Notes under the pieces: model-generated
Database searches by the model: none
Seen by the model: only the letters and a program-made list of their open reading frames with translations
What the model was told of the DNA's origin: nothing
Made by a program: the position numbers and the translations under genes
Shown here: piece by piece, positions 54,023-62,938 of the stretch
Layout: each line of letters opens with the position of its first letter
How positions within the stretch are numbered: the stretch's first letter is position 1
Source of the DNA: Planctomycetota bacterium
Lineage (GTDB): Bacteria > Planctomycetota > B15-G4 > SIAN01
NCBI GenBank assembly: GCA_028289345.1
Contig: JANQQL010000010.1
Location: 434,001-498,000 of the forward strand
Direction of reading: 5' to 3'
DNA length: 64,000 nucleotides

Positions 54023-56751
54023 GTCCCGACTTCACGGCGGTGCGTGCGCTGTTCGAAAAGGTCCGCTTGCTCGGGCCCGCGGAACGCGAGGCGGTCCTCC
54101 ACAAGGATTGTGCCCACGATCCCGACCTCCGCGCGGAAGTCGAGTCGTTGCTGGCTCACGTCGAGAGTTCCTCGTTGGACGCCGGGCCAGTTTCCCGAGG
54201 TCAACTCGACCGCGTCCTGCAAGAAGTGAGTTCGACCCAGGCCCCCCTGCCGCGCATGCTCGACAAATACGAATTACACAGTGTCCTGGGAGAAGGCGGG
54301 ATGGGCACCGTATACCGGGCTCAGCAAACCAACCCAGACCGGGAGGTTGCTCTGAAGATCGTCCGTCCGTCGGCCGCCTCGCCCACGCTGTTGGCACGGC
54401 TTCGGCGCGAAGCCCGTCTCTTGGGCCGACTCCAGCACCCGGGCATCGCTCAGATCTTCGAAGCAGGGTCCGTCGGCGAAGGCCCTGACCTTCAGCCATT
54501 CTTCGTCATGGAACTGGTGAATGGCGACCCCCTCGACGAATTCGTGAACAAACACGCCTTGTCATTGGAAGCAAAGCTTTGGCTGATCGTCGACATTTGC
54601 GAAGCGATTCATCACGCGCATCAAAAGGGCGTGGTGCATCGAGATCTCAAGCCCGGCAACATTTTGGTGGTCCCTCATCGTCCCGAATCGAGCAGCGACG
54701 AGACGGCGGGCTCGACAACCGAAGTCGGCCGAGCAACAAGAGCGGGACAACCCAAGATCCTCGACTTCAGCATCGCTCGGGACACCGAAGAAGCTCTGCG
54801 AACGACCACGGTCCAGACCCGTGCAGGGCAGTGGATCGGAACCCTTCCCTACATGAGCCCCGAACAGGTGAGCTCCCAGAAAATCGACGGACGCTCAGAT
54901 GTCTATTCCCTGGGCGTGCTGATGTACGAGATCCTGGCCGGACGGCACCCCTACGACCTTTCGGGCAAATCGATTCCCGAAGCCGCCCAGGACATCCGAG
55001 AGAAAGAGCCCCCGCGGCTTGGCCAGCTCGAGCGACGCTGTCGGGGGGACATCGAGACCATCGTCGCCTGCGCTCTGGAAAAGGACCCGCTGCGCCGGTA
55101 CCCGTCGGCCCTCGCGCTCGGGGACGACATTCGTCGCACCATTCACCACGAGCCGATCGAAGCTCGCCCCCCCACCCGGGTCTACCAACTGCAGAAGTTT
55201 GCCCGCCGCCACGTCGGATTGATGGCCGGGGTCACGGTGGCGCTGGTCGCAGTGATCTCCGGACTGATTGGAATGACGCTTCTCACGCTGAGAGCACGCA
55301 CTGCCGAAGCAGAAGCCCGTCTGTTGGCGGAACAGGAATCGCTGCAACGCACTCAGGCGGTGCAAGCGCGCGAAGAGGCGGAACGACGCGAACAGATCTC
55401 CGGAGCCATCCACGAGTTCTTGGATCGCATGCTCGTCGCTCCGGATCCTTGGCAATCGTCCCAAGAAGGTGCTCGTGAAACCCGCGTCCAGGAAGTCCTC
55501 GATCGAGCCGGGCTCGAACTCGAGACCTTTCAAGGTCTCCCGGACGTCGAAGCGGCGGTCCGGCTGACCCTCGGCAGGACATATCGAAACCTCGGCGATT
55601 TCCCACAGGCCGAGAAACACCTCCGCCGTTCCTGGGAGATCCGGGCGCAGGAACTCGGCGAAGAGCATCCCGACACCTTGGCCTCGCGGCGAGAACTGGT
55701 TTGGTGGATGATTCGCGCGGCCCGCGTCGAAGACAGCGTCGCCGCCGCCCGATCATCATTCGAAGAACATCGCAAGGCTCTGGGCGAAGAACATCCCTCC
55801 ACCTTGGATGCGGCGCGCGCCTTCGTCGAAGCCCTTTGCGAGAATCGGGAGCTGACCGAAGCCGAACAAGTGGCGAGGTCAACGGCGGCCACGGCCCAGG
55901 CGGCGTTGTCGAAGGACGACATGGCGTTGGTTCATGGTTCCATGAGCTTGTCCAGCGTCCTGATACGCGCCGGGAAGCTGACCGAGGCCCAAAGCGTGGT
56001 CGAATCACTGATCGAACAAAGCTCCACGGTTCGTGGCCGCGATCACCCATTCACGATGAGCGCCCGCTCGCACCTGTGCTTGATCCTCTATCAGCAACGG
56101 CGATTGCAGGACCACGAATCCCTCGCTCGCGAATTGCTCGAAGATCAAACCAGGGTCCTCGGCGAGGAAGACTACGCCACGTTGATCACCATGGACGGGC
56201 TCATCAAAGCCCTGACCGACCAAGGCAAGTACCGCGAGGCGATGGCCCTTCGCAAAGACCAGATTCGGCTCGCTCGCGAGAACCTCGGAGAAGATCACTC
56301 CCTGACCCTGAACTCGATGAGTGCCCACTCGGTCTGTTTGAATCTGGCCGGCCATCCCCAACAAGCGGAGAAATGGGCGAGGGACTCCATCGCAGGTCGA
56401 CAGCGGGTCTATCCCGAGGGGCACCCCGAAATTCTGAGCGCCCAGAACTCCCTCGCGAATCTGTTCTTCCGCCGCGGGCGCTTCGAAGAAGCGGAAATTC
56501 TGCTGACCGAAATCGTCGAGCACGCTCGGCAATCCCTCGCCGAGAACCCCTGGCGCCGCGCTCAGTACGAATCGGCTCTGGGGCGCTGCCTGACCCGGCT
56601 CGGTCACTTCGAGGACGCCGAGGATTCCCTCCTGACCAGCCTCGATTCCATGCAGGAGGTGGCCGGCGACGACCACCCGTTCGTCCGTGAAACCCAGGAC
56701 TTCCTGGACGAAATGTACCGGCTTTGGGACGAGTCGCTCGCGGACGGTTGA
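54019..56751 (+). CDS. Membrane Ser/Thr protein kinase with TPR sensor, pair 3
   Basis: The 910-residue kinase has LGEGGMGTVYRA, VALKIV, VVHRDLKPGNIL and YMSPEQVSS. The DFG motif reads LDFSIAR, so the Gly is replaced by Ser. A membrane segment (LMAGVTVALVAVISGLIGMT) is followed by a coiled coil (AEAEARLLAEQESLQ) and about ten TPR-like repeats of the TPR_12 type (EEHPDTLASRRELVWWMIRA, EEHPSTLDAARAFVEAL). It overlaps its sigma factor by four bases (GTGA). It is similar in layout to the kinase at 17054 but has its own TPR sequence. It probably senses an extracytoplasmic signal and controls its sigma factor. Confidence 0.93.
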   Translation: MSPDFTAVRALFEKVRLLGPAEREAVLHKDCAHDPDLRAEVESLLAHVESSSLDAGPVSRGQLDRVLQEVSSTQAPLPRMLDKYELHSVLGEGGMGTVYRAQQTNPDREVALKIVRPSAASPTLLARLRREARLLGRLQHPGIAQIFEAGSVGEGPDLQPFFVMELVNGDPLDEFVNKHALSLEAKLWLIVDICEAIHHAHQKGVVHRDLKPGNILVVPHRPESSSDETAGSTTEVGRATRAGQPKILDFSIARDTEEALRTTTVQTRAGQWIGTLPYMSPEQVSSQKIDGRSDVYSLGVLMYEILAGRHPYDLSGKSIPEAAQDIREKEPPRLGQLERRCRGDIETIVACALEKDPLRRYPSALALGDDIRRTIHHEPIEARPPTRVYQLQKFARRHVGLMAGVTVALVAVISGLIGMTLLTLRARTAEAEARLLAEQESLQRTQAVQAREEAERREQISGAIHEFLDRMLVAPDPWQSSQEGARETRVQEVLDRAGLELETFQGLPDVEAAVRLTLGRTYRNLGDFPQAEKHLRRSWEIRAQELGEEHPDTLASRRELVWWMIRAARVEDSVAAARSSFEEHRKALGEEHPSTLDAARAFVEALCENRELTEAEQVARSTAATAQAALSKDDMALVHGSMSLSSVLIRAGKLTEAQSVVESLIEQSSTVRGRDHPFTMSARSHLCLILYQQRRLQDHESLARELLEDQTRVLGEEDYATLITMDGLIKALTDQGKYREAMALRKDQIRLARENLGEDHSLTLNSMSAHSVCLNLAGHPQQAEKWARDSIAGRQRVYPEGHPEILSAQNSLANLFFRRGRFEEAEILLTEIVEHARQSLAENPWRRAQYESALGRCLTRLGHFEDAEDSLLTSLDSMQEVAGDDHPFVRETQDFLDEMYRLWDESLADG

Positions 56752-56766
56752 CTCGCTTGGGGAACC

Positions 56767-57960
56767 CTACGCCTCGCTGCGCAACAACGCCTCCAGCACG
56801 TAGGACTCCGCGGTCCGCCGCGGTCCGGGCAACCCCATGGCGGCGCGGTGACGCGCCGCGAGTCGTCTCCGGCGGAACGAAGAGTACATCGCCTTGGGCT
56901 CCCCTTCGGGTCGCCGGACTTTCTCTTCGGGAACGCCGAGGATCTCCGCCACCTCTTTGGAATCCACGCTGGCTCGGTTGGAGCGGCGCATCTCTTCGCG
57001 AATGTGTTGCAAGTTTTCCCATGGGAGCTCGAAGAGGAACTCCTCGAAGGATTGGACCACCCCATCTTCGTCAAAGCGTTCTTGGAGAATCTGGAGGAAG
57101 CGCAGGTCCATCCGCCGGAAGAGCAACTCGAACAGTTCGCTCGCCCCCATCAAAGTGCCGAATCGAAGAGCCGCCCGAGCGCGGGCGGACCATGCCGAAC
57201 GCAAGACAGGACAGAATCGATCCGTCGAAAAGTGCGGACGGCCGTCCCAAAGATCGACCGCTGCACTCACAGCTTTCTTGCACAACTCCTGATCCGTGTC
57301 CGCCGAGGCGACGAACGTCCCGTAGAGTTCTTCGGCAAGACGGGTGAACACCGCCTCTTCCACCGCCTCTTGGATCACCGAAACCAGCGCGCGGGCGTCC
57401 GGTTCTTCGCGATCGCGAACGGTGTACAGCAACGAGCTGAAGAAGTGCACCTTGGCGATCCCGTACGAACGGGACAACACCGCTTTGGTCGGAAGCACCC
57501 ACTCGAATCCGGATTCACCCCGATTGCGCAAGACTTCGATCAGCGTCGCTTCGGACCGCTCTCGATCAGCCAGTTTGCCGCGCTCCCGCAATGGTGGGTA
57601 CGAATCCCACGCGTCCACGATCTTGGCGAGTCGTGCAATGCCCTCCCGAAAGCAGGTCGCCAGCTCCCTCGCCCAAGCACCCTGGGGCTGGGAGATGTGT
57701 GCTTCCATGTTGCGCACGAGACTGAGTTCGTGCTCTGTGAAAAGCCGCTTCAACTCGCTCACTGGTCCTTCCAACAGCCGGCCCTCCCCCAAGATCGTCG
57801 TCACCAAATCATAAGCGGTCGGCGGGACAGTGAGTGTGCGCCGCCAGCCAATTGCGGAGAGAACCACCGCGGGGTCGCCAACGGGCACTTTTCCGGCTCT
57901 GTCAAGCGGCCTAGTTCGGATCTGCGCCACGCTCGAGAAAGGGGAGAGAGGCCCCTTCAC
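56767..57960 (-). CDS. Cytoplasmic protein of unknown function
   Basis: The 397-residue protein starts at a GTG (57960) without a good ribosome site. It is helical, charged and has no signal or membrane segment. Recognisable patches are WARELATCFREGIARLAKIV, FGTLMGASELFELLFRRMDL, and a short C-terminal helix-turn-helix-like stretch (SKEVAEILGVPEEKVRR). I do not recognise the family. It is convergent with the kinase of pair 3, with only 15 bases between stops. The opposite frame (56848-57969) is a shadow. A role in regulation is possible because of the HTH-like patch. Confidence 0.65.
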   Translation of the reverse strand: MKGPLSPFSSVAQIRTRPLDRAGKVPVGDPAVVLSAIGWRRTLTVPPTAYDLVTTILGEGRLLEGPVSELKRLFTEHELSLVRNMEAHISQPQGAWARELATCFREGIARLAKIVDAWDSYPPLRERGKLADRERSEATLIEVLRNRGESGFEWVLPTKAVLSRSYGIAKVHFFSSLLYTVRDREEPDARALVSVIQEAVEEAVFTRLAEELYGTFVASADTDQELCKKAVSAAVDLWDGRPHFSTDRFCPVLRSAWSARARAALRFGTLMGASELFELLFRRMDLRFLQILQERFDEDGVVQSFEEFLFELPWENLQHIREEMRRSNRASVDSKEVAEILGVPEEKVRRPEGEPKAMYSSFRRRRLAARHRAAMGLPGPRRTAESYVLEALLRSEA

Positions 57961-58402
57961 GTGGGATGAGGGAGGGATCGCGGAGCCTCAAGAGTGGACG
58001 ATGGCTGGACGTCGTCAGTCCCAGGACGACCGTGTCCCTCTCCGCCGAACTCCGACGCGACTCTGGGTGCCGACGTCGGCCCCCCGAGATTCCACAAAGG
58101 CACCGTTTCGAAACTCAACCGAAGAGGACCATCCCGTCGGCGAGCGCATGGAGAGGGAACGAGCACGGGCAACGAAAGAAGCATGCCCGAAGTGTTCGAG
58201 GGACCAAGGCGGTCCGAGAGCCAGCTGAGTGCAGGACAGATTCCCGATGGGGACAGGCGTCACCGAGCGCGAACGAGTGCCATTTTTTTGAATGATCTTG
58301 GTTTCTCTTCGAGCCACTGCTCGAGACGACGCAGGAACTCTCTTCGCGAGCTAGGATGGCCGTCCCTTCCTTGTCAACATTTCTCATGGACGGAGATGCG
58401 TT
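57961..58402. other. Divergent intergenic interval
   Basis: This 442-base stretch lies between divergent genes at 57960 (minus) and 58403 (plus) and presumably holds both promoters. Frames inside it are Arg/Ser-rich shadows. I see no repeat or RNA feature. Confidence 0.35.
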
Positions 58403-59272
58403 GTGTCACTCATCCACGCGACCACCTTGATCCAGCTCTTGTCCTTCTTGCCCGTGACAAACAAGGACTCCCTCGATTCCTCGTTGCGACAAGAGGCAGA
58501 AGCCGCTTTGGCGCAGCAAGACTGGAGCCGCGCTTCGGAACTTTTCTTCGAGTACCTCCTGGATCAACCCGAAGATGGCGATGCTCACTACTGTCTGGGT
58601 CTCGCTCTTCTCCAAAGCCGGGAACTCGAAACCGCGAAGGAGTCTCTCCTCGAAGCGTTCCAGCGAAACACGCGAAAAGCGGAGAGCGCCTACAACCTCG
58701 CCTGCTGCGCTTCCCTTTCCGGAAGTCCGACGGAGGCCATGGACTGGCTTCGGGAGTCAATCCGAACCGGGAACCAACAATGGCCTCTCGCGTGGTACGA
58801 CCCCGACCTTCGGGCACTCCAACATCATGCGGAGTTCGTGCAGTTGGTTTCGCCTCTCCAAGGCCACTATCGCGACTTCGACTTCTGGGTCGGCGAGTGG
58901 ACGGTGTTCGACGCGACGGGAAGGCAAGTCGGCACCAACTCCATTCAGTTCGTGGAAGGCGGAGCGGGCCTGCTCGAACGCTGGGTCAGCACTCAAGGCA
59001 CGACAGGGACAAGCATGTCGTACTTCGACCCGGTTCCGCAGCGGTGGACACAAAGCTGGCTGACCGCGAGGGAGGTGTCCGTCGCGTCGGGAGGCATGGA
59101 AGGAAGGAGCATGGTGCTCGCCAGTCGTAGCCCCGAGGGAATCCTGACCAGTCGAACCACCTGGACCCCCTTGGAAGACGGAAGAGTTCGCCAACATTGG
59201 GAGAAGACCGCGGACGGCGGAAAGACGTGGCAAACAGAGTTCGACGGCTACTACTCGAGGAACGAGAACTAA
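58403..59272 (+). CDS. TPR protein with C-terminal DUF1579-like domain
   Basis: The 289-residue protein starts at a GTG with GGAG nine bases upstream. Residues 25-130 are TPR-like (QDWSRASELFFEYLLDQPED, AHYCLGLALLQSRELETA, SAYNLACCASLSG). Residues 155-285 match the FDFWVGEW family: YRDFDFWVGEWTVFDATGRQ, ERWVSTQGTTGTSMSYFD, RTTWTPLEDGRVRQHWE, and a DGGKTWQTEFDGYY ending. The domain is common after peptidase or esterase parts in planctomycetes and is probably a small-molecule or lipid-binding barrel. The signal sequence is weak, so location is uncertain. It is convergent with the CHAT gene. Confidence 0.78.
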   Translation: MSLIHATTLIQLLSFLPVTNKDSLDSSLRQEAEAALAQQDWSRASELFFEYLLDQPEDGDAHYCLGLALLQSRELETAKESLLEAFQRNTRKAESAYNLACCASLSGSPTEAMDWLRESIRTGNQQWPLAWYDPDLRALQHHAEFVQLVSPLQGHYRDFDFWVGEWTVFDATGRQVGTNSIQFVEGGAGLLERWVSTQGTTGTSMSYFDPVPQRWTQSWLTAREVSVASGGMEGRSMVLASRSPEGILTSRTTWTPLEDGRVRQHWEKTADGGKTWQTEFDGYYSRNEN

Positions 59273-59316
59273 GAGACCGGTGACTCGCAGACGGGGTCAT
59301 GGGAGCGCAGGGTCGC

Positions 59317-62300
59317 TCACTTTCCACAATGCACCCACGCCGCCCACTCTCGAACGGTGTAGCGCGGGCGACCGCGTCGATCGACGGCTTGACGCAGGGC
59401 TCGGCGTGACTCGCTCCAGGCATCCGCGACGGAACGCTGGTGATTCCAGAGGAGGTCGTAGAACTTCTCCATGAACATCCGCGTGGCCCGCTCGGGAACC
59501 GGCCACAAGGACGTCAGTGTTTCCTTCACCCCGGCCATCAGCAACGCTTGACGCAACGACGCGACCGACAGTCCATCCCGCTGCATCCCGACACCGGTTT
59601 CGCAGGCGGACAGAGTGACCAGCTCGCAACCTTGCAGGTTCCATGCGGCCAGTTCTTCCGCTCGCAGGATGCCTGGTCGACGGTGCAAGTGGTCGGGAGA
59701 CTGGTTGGCTCCGGTCAAAGCCAGGCCCGTGAACGTCATCGGCGAGAGGTAGACCGACTCGGGAAGGGAAGAAAACAGTGCCGTGGATTCGTCTCCGACC
59801 GGCCCTTCCCCGCGGAAACCATGGGTGGCGAGATGGACATAGGACGCCACCTCCGCGCGCCTCCGCACCGACTCCTTGTCGGCCTGGGAGCCGGTCAACA
59901 CCCAAGCTCTCTCCTCTCGTGAGTCTTGGAACAGCCGCGAGATCTCGCCGACCTCCAGCTCGGATTCGGGCAAGGAAACAAAGCGGAGTTCCCTGGATCT
60001 TCCCATGCGGTTGGAAGAGGCTTGTTCTCCCGCATAGTTCAGTCCGCCCACCGCCAACAGCTCTCCGCTGCGGCTCGCCGGAGAAAGCAGCTCCTCGCCT
60101 TGGGTCAGCCAAGAAAGAGGGAAGTGGGTCGAGCAAACCGTCACTCGGTACTCGTCCATCACCCGTCGCTTCTCGTCCGTCGGAAGGGCATCAAGAGGAA
60201 TCCGATGAAGGTCGCCATCCAAGGAGAACTGCCAAGAGCGAGCGTTGGGATGGGCGGACAGCAGCGGGCGCAGCACCACTTCATTCAGCGCTTGCCCAAG
60301 AGTCTGCTCGTCTTCGGCCTCAGTGAGAACCGCCTGCAGCCAGGCATCAACGTTTCGGCGAATCTCCCGACTCGGTCCCAGGTGAAACAAGCGGATAGGC
60401 CCCTGCGATTCGACGGTCAACGCATAGTCGCGATCGCCGCCACCGTTCGGGCCAAGCGCCCGCAAGTAGGTCACGAGCACCGAGTCCTTGGGCAAGCCTC
60501 GAAACCAAGACGCACGGTCCGGCAACGCGATCCATGGCGCACGGGTCGGGTTGGCCCAGGGTTTCATGAGTTCGCGTAGCAGTGCATCTCGACGCTGAAC
60601 CGACGTGGACAGGCTGGTGCGGTCGTTCGCCTCTGCGGCCGCAGCAATCTCTTCGGTGAGAGCCCTCAGCTCTTGGCGGATCTCCACCCCCTCCTCCCGG
60701 ACGCCGGCCCGGCGAGCAATGGCCGCGGACCACAAGGGCGCGGCTCGAATCAAGGCCAGGGATCTCCAAACCAATCCCAGAGCACTCTGCCGTTCCTCCC
60801 CCTCGGGAAGGGTCGCGAGGAGGGGAAGAAGTCGCCGCAACTCTTTCATGTGACCGGCCGCGTGGGCTTCCACTGCTCGAGGCGACTGAAACGGAATCCA
60901 ACGAGACAACCGTTCTTGGCGCACTCGCAAACAACGCTCGATGGATTCCAGACATCGAGCCGGGTGTTCCTTGCCCCACACCAACGCCGCATCGGTCAAC
61001 AAGCTCGGGGTGACGGTGGCCTCGTTCGGAGTGAACTCCAACAGCTCACCGAGCATCTCTCGTGCTTCCTCGGTGTCGCCGGCATCCACCAACAAAGACG
61101 CCAGCCGGGCTTGCAGGTTGCGGCGCAACGACCCCGGAGGCGCGAGCTGAACCAGTTCGCGCAATTCAGCAATGGCATCATCATCCCCCAACAGGTGTCG
61201 AACCAACGCGTACTCCCGACGCAGCAACAAGGCCAGCGGAGCGTCTCTTGGCATGCCCGCGGGCTGGTCCTCGAGAGCTTGGGCAAGCATGTCGGCCGCC
61301 GCTTCCAGCTCTTCCAGGCGCATCAGCGCTCCCGCAAGATTGACCCGTGCAATCAGCACGGCGGGGTGGTCCGCCGGCACTCGCACCAACCAAGTGTCCA
61401 GCGCCTCCTCGAACAGCTCAGCCGCTTGCCAGTGGTCCCCGAAGTAGCGCCAGGTGTTCCCGAGATTGTTGAGCGCCCCACCCAACGGCAAGACTGGCAC
61501 CTGTCTTCGGCGCAGGGTCTCAACCAGCTCTTCTTGAATCTCGCGCGCTTGCTGGAGAAGCCCCATGTCCGCCAAGCACGCCGCCAAGTTGGCGAGCAGG
61601 ATCAACATGTCTTCGCTTCGAGAGAGGCCCTGGCGCTCCGACTCCTCCTCCAAGAGCTCCTCAAGCAAGGTCCGGGCGGACTCGAGATCCCCCACTTCGG
61701 CCAGAAGCGTGGCGTAGTTCATGCGCAGCTGGTTCTGGTCTTTTTCAGTACCGGGTCGGGGACCCGAGTCCTGCAAGGCCACACGATACGACTGCAGCGC
61801 CTCCGACAGTCGCCCGGCCGTTTGGAGAGCGTTGGCGAGACCACCATGGGCTCGACGGGTCAGGTAGTGAGTCGTGGGAAGCCAATCGTCGTACCGTGCA
61901 CTGGCTTTTCGAAAGGCAGTGATCGACTCGGCCAGGGCGCCGCCGTCCATCGCGACCAGCCCCTGTCGGTAGCAGATTTGGGCGATCGCCAGGCTTCGTG
62001 GGAACGGCAGGGCTTGGACGGCGGTATCGATGGCGCTCCACGCGACCTGCCACTCGCCGGGGGGCAGATCCACCGGCGCCGGCAATCCCTCGAGTTGATC
62101 CAAGATCTGATCGACGTCGGCGACCGGAGGCCCCGGGACAAGCTCGAGGTTGACCGAGCACTCGGAGGGCTCTCCCGCAAACCGAACGGCCACTCTCACG
62201 ACGCGAGGCGTCCTCACGGCAACCATGGCAAACCCCGGCTCCGTCGAGGGCTCCCAATCAGGTGTGCCCCGCGCGATCAGCACCGTGGGCTCTGGGATCT

Positions 62301-62508
62301 CGGTTTCCGCGACCTCCATGCAGAGATGAGCAGGAGCCGGACACTGAACCGCGAAGCGCATCTGCCAAGTGCCGTCCCGCAACGGCTCTCCCACCCCTTG
62401 ACCGAGGTTCACCGTCGCCTGCGGATGGTCGAAGTCCAGGACGAGTGGCGCTGGGTCTTCGGCCGCAGACCAGAACCCGAAGCAAGTCAGCAGGAGCAGA
62501 CTCTTCAT
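59317..62508 (-). CDS. Secreted TPR-CHAT protease-like protein
   Basis: The 1063-residue protein starts at the ATG 62508 with AAGGA nine bases upstream and a signal peptide (LLLLTCFGFWSAAED). Residues 130-650 are TPR repeats (SESRRAL-like pairs, LAQALEDQPAG, LIARVNLAGALMRLEELEAA). The last 350 residues are a CHAT domain: SRELRFVSLPESELEVGEIS, then YVHLATHGF (His896) and LVTLSACETG (Cys969), followed by ALLMAGVKETLTSLWPV. The His-Cys dyad is that of caspase-related CHAT peptidases, some of which cut gasdermin-like or other partners. The TPRs presumably sense the trigger. No gasdermin or obvious substrate gene is adjacent. A 625-codon antisense frame (60673-62550) is a shadow. Confidence 0.92.
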   Translation of the reverse strand: MKSLLLLTCFGFWSAAEDPAPLVLDFDHPQATVNLGQGVGEPLRDGTWQMRFAVQCPAPAHLCMEVAETEIPEPTVLIARGTPDWEPSTEPGFAMVAVRTPRVVRVAVRFAGEPSECSVNLELVPGPPVADVDQILDQLEGLPAPVDLPPGEWQVAWSAIDTAVQALPFPRSLAIAQICYRQGLVAMDGGALAESITAFRKASARYDDWLPTTHYLTRRAHGGLANALQTAGRLSEALQSYRVALQDSGPRPGTEKDQNQLRMNYATLLAEVGDLESARTLLEELLEEESERQGLSRSEDMLILLANLAACLADMGLLQQAREIQEELVETLRRRQVPVLPLGGALNNLGNTWRYFGDHWQAAELFEEALDTWLVRVPADHPAVLIARVNLAGALMRLEELEAAADMLAQALEDQPAGMPRDAPLALLLRREYALVRHLLGDDDAIAELRELVQLAPPGSLRRNLQARLASLLVDAGDTEEAREMLGELLEFTPNEATVTPSLLTDAALVWGKEHPARCLESIERCLRVRQERLSRWIPFQSPRAVEAHAAGHMKELRRLLPLLATLPEGEERQSALGLVWRSLALIRAAPLWSAAIARRAGVREEGVEIRQELRALTEEIAAAAEANDRTSLSTSVQRRDALLRELMKPWANPTRAPWIALPDRASWFRGLPKDSVLVTYLRALGPNGGGDRDYALTVESQGPIRLFHLGPSREIRRNVDAWLQAVLTEAEDEQTLGQALNEVVLRPLLSAHPNARSWQFSLDGDLHRIPLDALPTDEKRRVMDEYRVTVCSTHFPLSWLTQGEELLSPASRSGELLAVGGLNYAGEQASSNRMGRSRELRFVSLPESELEVGEISRLFQDSREERAWVLTGSQADKESVRRRAEVASYVHLATHGFRGEGPVGDESTALFSSLPESVYLSPMTFTGLALTGANQSPDHLHRRPGILRAEELAAWNLQGCELVTLSACETGVGMQRDGLSVASLRQALLMAGVKETLTSLWPVPERATRMFMEKFYDLLWNHQRSVADAWSESRRALRQAVDRRGRPRYTVREWAAWVHCGK

Positions 62509-62938
62509 CGGGCGGGTCCTTCGCGGCTCGGCTCGCGAAGCTTCGATTGACTGGCGGAAGGAGGAATCACCGAACCTCGGTTTGAGATCATGGCTCCGGG
62601 GGATGCGCTCCGCCAATGCTAGCAGGCCGTGAAAGAAGTCTTTCGACGCCCGATCAGACCTTCCGCCTCGATTTTCGGTTTCGAATCCTCGACGAATCCA
62701 CCGAATCGCCTCTGGTCGGACCCCTTGACGGGTTTCGTCCCAGCCGGCGGCCCGGATGGTGGCAAGCAAGGGAACTCGTCGAACTCTCGACGATGGCTGA
62801 ATCGCAAGGTTTCGATCGGCAACGGACCGCCCTCTTCCCCAGCCGGCAAACCGGTCGGATTCAGAAAGCCCTGGGTGGCAACCAGCCGTGTCCGAATGCT
62901 CCAGACCACGGCCACATTCCCCCGCTGGTCGGATCCAC
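62509..62938. other. Intergenic interval
   Basis: This 430-base stretch lies between two minus-strand genes and contains the probable promoter of the CHAT gene. An in-frame extension of the CHAT frame to 62769 is possible but has no ribosome site. Nothing else is recognised. Confidence 0.35.

Noticed and set aside
60673-62550. Plus-strand frame of 625 codons
   Set aside because: It is antisense to the TPR-CHAT gene. Its Gln/Arg/His-rich composition mirrors Leu/Ala codons on the other strand.
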